A stretch of 64,000 bases of DNA, taken from Arachis hypogaea (lineage: Eukaryota; Streptophyta; Magnoliopsida; Fabales; Fabaceae). This document shows, one piece after another, positions 58,473-64,000 of this stretch (position 1 is its first letter; the number at the start of each line of letters is the position of its first letter). The notes under the pieces are model-generated. The model had not been told where the DNA came from and ran no database searches. It worked only from the letters and a program-made list of their open reading frames with translations. The translations under genes and the position numbers were made by a program. The stretch lies in assembly GCF_003086295.3 (NCBI RefSeq), contig NC_092054.1, positions 17,991,878 through 18,055,877 on the forward strand. Direction: 5' to 3'.

Positions 58473-61400
58473 TCAGAAATTTGTAGTCCAATTGAGGTGA
58501 CCTAACTGGGGCTGCTGATATGCACCAACCTGTGGTCCAGGTGCAGCTGGAGCCACTCCAACTCCAACATTGTTTCCCATCGCTGGTCCTAAATGATGAG
58601 GGTTAGCCATTGCAGTTGGCTGTGGCGAGGCGTGATACATGCCAGGAAACTGCATGTGTGAAGATTGAGCTGCTGCTGCTGCTGCAGCATTGAACGAGGC
58701 ATGGCCGGTGTGCGATGGCATATAGGCACCATGAGGTGTTTGCCCTGGCAAGTTATAGTATGGAGCCGATTGCATGCCAGGAAGCTCCCTTGGATTCTGT
58801 ATCCAGATTTCTGATGTCTCGGCCTGTAAATGGGAATGAACCATGAGAAACTAATATCATAAGAAGGTTGCAGTTCACATGAAAAGACCTTGTCATAGAT
58901 TAAGAAATATTCATTGAAACACGAGAATGAAGCTTTACTAATCAATGTCTTAACAGCATGAACTTCCTATTAGGTTTGGCACAAGCATGTAAATCCAAAA
59001 ATTCAGTATGTGATGTGTAAATTGCTTTCTTGCAGCTTATAATATTAAAAGCCCGTGTCTGGATTATAGCTGAGACTTTAGTTAGTAGACACAATCATTT
59101 GGCAACCAAGACTGGCAAAGATGCAAATTTGTCTCGTGGGTACAGACAATATACGTCTCTCTATATTTCAGAGACAGAATTCCAGATGAGCCTAAAAGGG
59201 TTAAACCCTTCTAGCACCTACTTACAAGTGATAACTTTTCAAGATCATAAATTAGACTCTAATGTTAGGTTCATGCTTGGTATATGTGACAAATTAGGTT
59301 AAAATCAACCACCACTTAATTGCAAAATGGAATTAAAATAATCATGATGATTATAGGTGCACGGTACTGGGCTAACGGGATGTATTTGGAACATTACCTG
59401 AGGATTTGGAACATAAAGATTATCTTTGTACTTGACACGAGAAGAATCTTCTAAAGCTGTTGCACCCCCAACCACACCAGGAGGCATCATGGCATACCCG
59501 GTTGGATTAGCAAAATTTCCAAACCCAGTAGGACTTCCAGCAGGAACAGGCTTGAACTGCTGAACTCCGTATTTAAGGCTGTTCGCATTAAGATGGGAAC
59601 TACCTCCAGGCATCAACAAGTAACTGCTGCCATTTGTTGGATGAGGATAGGGAGGATTACTTGAATATCCAGGCATAGCCATTGGCGGAACATAGACTGG
59701 TGACAAGAACTGACGATACGGCATAAGATTAGCAAAATGTGAAACATGTACTTGTGGATACATCTGTGCCACAGGAGGTTGCACCATGGAAACTGTGGAA
59801 GCGGGAACACTGTTGGCCACATGGGAACTTAAGCCCTGCACACCCCGAAGATTATGTCAGAGAAATTCTAAAGATGAGGCTACTGCAAGATCCAAATCTA
59901 AAATAAAAAGAAACAAAACTATAGTGCTTAGAATTCTCTACTAAATCATGATTTAATATACCTCTTGAGGTGATGGTAGACCCTGCCCTCGGAGAGTATC
60001 ATCTATTGTGGGTCTGAAATAAGGCATGTCGTAACCAGTTGGAGGATCATAGGCCTGTTTCAAGGTAACTATGAGAAAGGAAGTACCGAAGCACAACATG
60101 CAATAACATATACGATAGTTACGAAATTATTATCACCCATCAGATAGCAACAAGTGTCATGGGAAAAGCCAGGTGGTAGAAGACAACAAACCCTATGCCA
60201 TTTAAATATTTTCCCTAAAGTATTGGAATTTTATCAATGTTTGCCCTTGAAAAATTTAATCAAGTGTTGTAAAGCACTTCCTCCTATCTAGCTTGCACAA
60301 TATGACGCTTTCTAGTTCAAAACGGTATGCCTATAAAACCTCTATCTAATGCCATGGAATATAATGTTAGGTCATTAATAACTGAGCATCCAAATTATGC
60401 AACTAAAGGAATCACTCACTGCAAATCCAGGCATATCATGAGAATCTTGCTGATGCTGTGACTCAGCAGGCACATAAGAAGGACTACTTTCACGAACCAA
60501 CCTAATACTGCCATAAGGACCCTGATTCTGAGGACTTGAGGATTCTCTGTTATCATGCAATTGCAGCTCAGTAGCACCAGATGCTGGAGAGTCAGATACA
60601 GGATTTCTGATGTGGTCTTCCTGCAAGTCTACCTGCTTGCTCCCAGGAACATCGTCAGCGGACAACTCTGAAGCAGGCACTGTCAAGCTGACAATAAGTG
60701 TTAAATAATGTCACAACTAGCTCTTTAGAAAGTGAAGACTGAAAAGAAAAAAGTGAACATGAGACCGGTCTAAGTTAGAACAAACAACAACAACAACAAC
60801 AAAGCCTTGTCCCACTAAGTGGGGGATCTAAGTTAGAACAATCAAAATAAATAAATAGACCAGAACAGGAAAACCAACCTGGCAGTAGATTCCTCATTTG
60901 ATTTCTCAGCAACTCCTATATTGTTAGGTTGATGTCTTGAGGAATTAAATTCTGTCCCAATGCTACCAAAGGTCAGCAGAGCGCGATCAGTGTCTCTAAC
61001 TCGAATATGCTGTGCAATAATCACATTCTGGTTCTCACTGATATTTACTTGGGAAAGTTTATCTTGCAGCTTTGCAGTATCTGATTCCGTATCCTTAGAG
61101 TTTTCCACTGGAGTTGACGCAAGCTTTTTAGGTGTTCCAATCACTCCGGGACCATTATTACTCAACTTCTGGCTTGATTTAGGTTTCCACTCTTTATTAT
61201 GCTGAGTAACTGCACAAAAACCATGAAGTTTCTAGACATGGATTAGAAATGGAGGGGCGGGAAGCACATTCAAGAAATATGATGATAGTTTTGTCAATTG
61301 AGTACTGTACTTGAATTAGATTGCAAAAGTAGGAGGAAAAGTGTCCAAAAAATTAAGGTTTAGAAGACAACATCAAAGAAAATCCTAGTAATAGATTGCT

Positions 61401-63592
61401 ATCATAAACCTTGCATCTTCTGACTGAAATAAAATGTTTCTGAATGCCCTAATGCAAGAGACAAATGCATACATAACTAAGATCAAACCACCAAAAGTTA
61501 TGCATTAAGCAAAATCATTAGCCTTAGAAACGAAGACAACCAAATCAGAATTAGAAGAAACAAGCAGCAGCAAAAATCAAATTTTGGTAATGTTATTTTG
61601 GAGATATACCTCTCTGATGTCCCACAAGTTGTTGATGTGGTCGGCCGTTATATTGATTGCTCATGGATGGCCTGCTAACTGTCATGCCAGTGAAGGAAGG
61701 TTCAGTTATATTAGTTTGACTAAATTGTTCAGTCTTTGAGATGATACCAACTGAATGAAATGAATCTGCAGATGTACCATCTTTTCCAGTAAGAGTATTA
61801 GCAAAAGAACTAGGAACGGATGATTGTTTGACTGAGTTGTCTGAAGCCTGTCTACGTCCACCAACAACCCCCACTTCACGCCTAATCGCCCCTACAACAC
61901 CTGATGATCTGGAATCAGGGGAGGGGACATGAACTGGATCTGTTGAAGAGGAATAAACCCCAATAGCAGAACTGGTTGATGCCACAGTTGTAGAATTCTG
62001 GTTGTTATTGGGCTTTGTTGGTTGCTCTTGTGATGCTACATTTGATGTTGCACCTTCCTTAGCAGGTGTAAATTTTCTGTCACTGGCATTTGGAATAGCA
62101 TCTTTTGAGTATCTTCCATGTGAATTAGGAGGACCATTTAGAGCCTGCGATATATTTCTTGCACCAGATGACCTTTGATTACTATAAGCAGTTGATGATC
62201 TGTAACAAAGTCAATACACGAATTATGTACAAAATAATCACTGAAAATAAATCAAAATAGTGATCCTTGACAGATATTTCCTCAAACGACACAAAGATAT
62301 CTTTCAAGTCTGCCTTCAAGCAGCAATTGCATTAAGTCAAATAACATTAACACATACAACCCCAAAACCCATTTCCAACATCCAACTCAACATTATCCTC
62401 AAAGTTTTGCAATTAAGTAGTAAATGGACCTTCAATCAACATATTTCTACATTGATCGTCAAAGCATTCAACAGCTCTATGGCCAACTAAATCTCTGCCC
62501 TACATCATCACCTTTATATACACGATGAGGATAACTTGAGATTATTTGTATCAGTGAATCAAATCACAAATCCTACAACTAGGGTTCTTTCTCACATCTC
62601 ATTCAATTCATTTCTAATTTCGTCTTGCCTACAAAAACACTTCACAATTTCACATCCTATCTGTAGCAACAGCATACCTAGCCATGCGATAAAAGCTTTC
62701 AGTTTGCCAGAGTTTATGTAATGTGTATGCACGATTATGGATTACTAAGGAGTGAGGATTCCAGGTATGCATAGTCAAGCTAGTTTCCCTTTCACTAATC
62801 CAGATAATTTTAAAAAAATAAATAAAAATACCCTTTTTCAGAAGTGTTCACAATTGACTGCTCATTGGTAGATGTTGAGCATTGCACTGAAGGAGGCTTT
62901 ACTTCTTTATATATGTGATTTACTCTATTGTCTCTGACAACTCGAAACTCTCTGCTGATGCCTGAACATTAAGCAATACTTTAAGATCAGCTCATACATA
63001 CAACAATGTGAATTACCATAAAAGAAAAAGCATCCGGCCCAATTGACTTGCATATGTCAAAATATAATAACCTAGGTTTTTTCTGTTATATCTGCAGTGA
63101 AACTCAATCTTGTAATTGACCACAAACAGTAATGATAAAAATATTAATAAAATTATTGGAATATAAAACTGAGTTCATGCTTTTATTGACAATCTATATC
63201 TATACAAAGAACAAAATGAAGACCTTAAACCTCAAAATGAAGACAAAATGCTAATCAGGGCATCAACTTTAAATCTCAAAATAGGCAGGAAATAAGTCAT
63301 ACCAGGTAAGGTATTCCGAGAATAGTTTGTTCTTCGAACATTATTATGTTCAAAAGGGGTATTATATTTCTTTCCTTGACCAACATTCTCAGAATTCCTT
63401 CGTGGGTTGACAGGGACTGGGTTCCCAACATTTTGAGGCTGCAATAACATATACTTGTAAATAAATTACAAAGAAAAAAAAAACCTATACTCTTAAATAT
63501 GTTGCCATGGATTTAATGAAAAAGAAAATGTATATGAAGATGCAATACCTCCTTCTTTCGGTCTCTCCTTCTCTTCACCTCATGGAATGGAT
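58473..63592 (-). CDS. GBF-interacting protein 1-like, nine 3' exons (5' end outside window)
   Basis: Exons in transcript order: 63592-63549, 63438-63303, 62961-62832, 62199-61610, 61209-60879, 60687-60420, 60054-59962, 59835-59398, 58823-58473. All borders are AG/GT and the phases join without a break: 2381 nt, about 792 codons, with a stop at 58473-58475. The first visible exon (DPFHEVKRRRDRKKE) follows the N-terminal GIP1_N (DUF1296) domain, which lies beyond the window. The rest is a long Ser/Asn/Gln/Pro-rich region: RREVGVVGGRRQASD, TQHNKEWKPKSSQKLS, AYDPPTGYDMPYFRPTIDDT, a Pro/Tyr/Met-rich segment, and the conserved end AETSEIWIQNPRELPGMQ ... QVGAYQQPQLGHLNWTTNF. The family are plant nuclear proteins that enhance DNA binding by G-box (bZIP) factors. 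It looks intact and is the only clearly functional multi-exon gene here. Confidence 0.93.
60784..60826 (-). mobile_element. Truncated Au-type SINE 3' end in a GIP1-like intron
   Basis: A 43-bp insertion holds (AAC)n, then AAAGCCTTGTCCCACTAAGT and GGGG. On the minus strand this is CCCCACTTAGTGGGACAAGG, CTTTGTTGTTG, the 3' end of plant Au-type SINEs. It is bounded by a 15-bp perfect duplication, TCTAAGTTAGAACAA, at 60769-60783 and 60827-60841. It sits in the intron 60688-60878. Confidence 0.88.
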
Positions 63593-64000
63593 CTGAATAA
63601 CAAATTCAAAATTTACACTAAGAGAAAGTATCATTTCATTGCTCACTTTTCTTCAAATCAATAGTTAATTGTTGTCAAAATATAATTAGAACCAACAGGC
63701 TGATTAGCAATCCCGACATACAACACAACTAGAATAGGACACACTCTTCAAGACAACATGATCTAGAATACCGGTTATATATCAAGATGCGGACTACCTA
63801 AATATTGAACTGCGCCACAATGGAGACAATTTACGTAGTAACTACTTAGGTAAATTAATCAAGCATGAACTATAATAAAATGTTTACATTTAAACCATAT
63901 GATGTTCAGAAATTATGGAAAATTAAGCTATGCATTTATGGATTCACAGAATTTTCTTTTCAACTGATCAAATATTACCCTAGGTAACTGCTATTTGGGC
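63593..64000. other. Intron of the GIP1-like gene to the window edge
   Basis: After the acceptor beside 63592 no further exon was recognised. The sequence is AT-rich and non-coding in both directions, so the preceding exon lies beyond the window. Confidence 0.6.

Noticed and set aside
58111..58500. 129-codon plus-strand frame
   Set aside because: It is antisense to the 3' end of the GIP1-like gene and crosses the downstream MITE.
1..64000. tRNA, rRNA or known snoRNA genes
   Set aside because: No cloverleaf with A/B boxes or rRNA wording was recognised by eye. A tRNAscan or Rfam search would be needed to exclude them.

Overview
This window is nuclear DNA from a flowering plant, most probably a legume close to peanut (Arachis). 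Supporting this: the DNA is AT-rich, genes have GT-AG introns, there are plant-only gene families at both edges, and every class of plant transposon is represented. The Arachis assignment is an inference, because the MULE/PMD, FAR1-like and LTR sequences look like families I know from peanut.

Two host genes remain, one at each edge. The left edge (2-565, +) holds the 3' part of a BIG GRAIN 1-like gene. The right edge (58473-63592, -) holds nine in-phase exons (about 792 codons) of a GBF-interacting protein 1-like gene whose 5' end lies outside the window. I found no other intact gene.

The roughly 58 kb between them is transposon-built. From left to right: AT-rich spacer with a Tourist-like MITE (5754-6072) and a CACTA terminus (to 6810); a degraded MULE holding a plant-mobile-domain gene and a mudrA-type transposase gene tail to tail (about 7761-11637); a 647-bp foldback (13428-14074); a (GA/GAT)-rich repeat family interrupted by a CACTA element (15891-19531) carrying exons of a JARID1-type histone demethylase; a Pack-MULE (22166-23781) carrying a PPR fragment; a second CACTA element (23965-29539) carrying a histone H3 exon, phosphoglucomutase exons and unidentified exons; a third CACTA element (32181-40759) carrying a short-chain dehydrogenase fragment and a nested LTR-retrotransposon remnant; a 4.4-kb solo-LTR-like element (40770-45200) with a perfect 5-bp target duplication; a FAR1/FRS-type MULE deletion derivative (about 45238-47923); then AT-rich spacer with several MITEs up to the right-hand gene.

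The most interesting theme is gene capture. Four separate DNA transposons within 25 kb carry fragments of at least five unrelated host genes. Two of these encode chromatin parts (histone H3 and an H3K4-demethylase-type protein). All recognised captured fragments are broken, so they are more likely sources of small RNA or chimeric transcripts than of protein.
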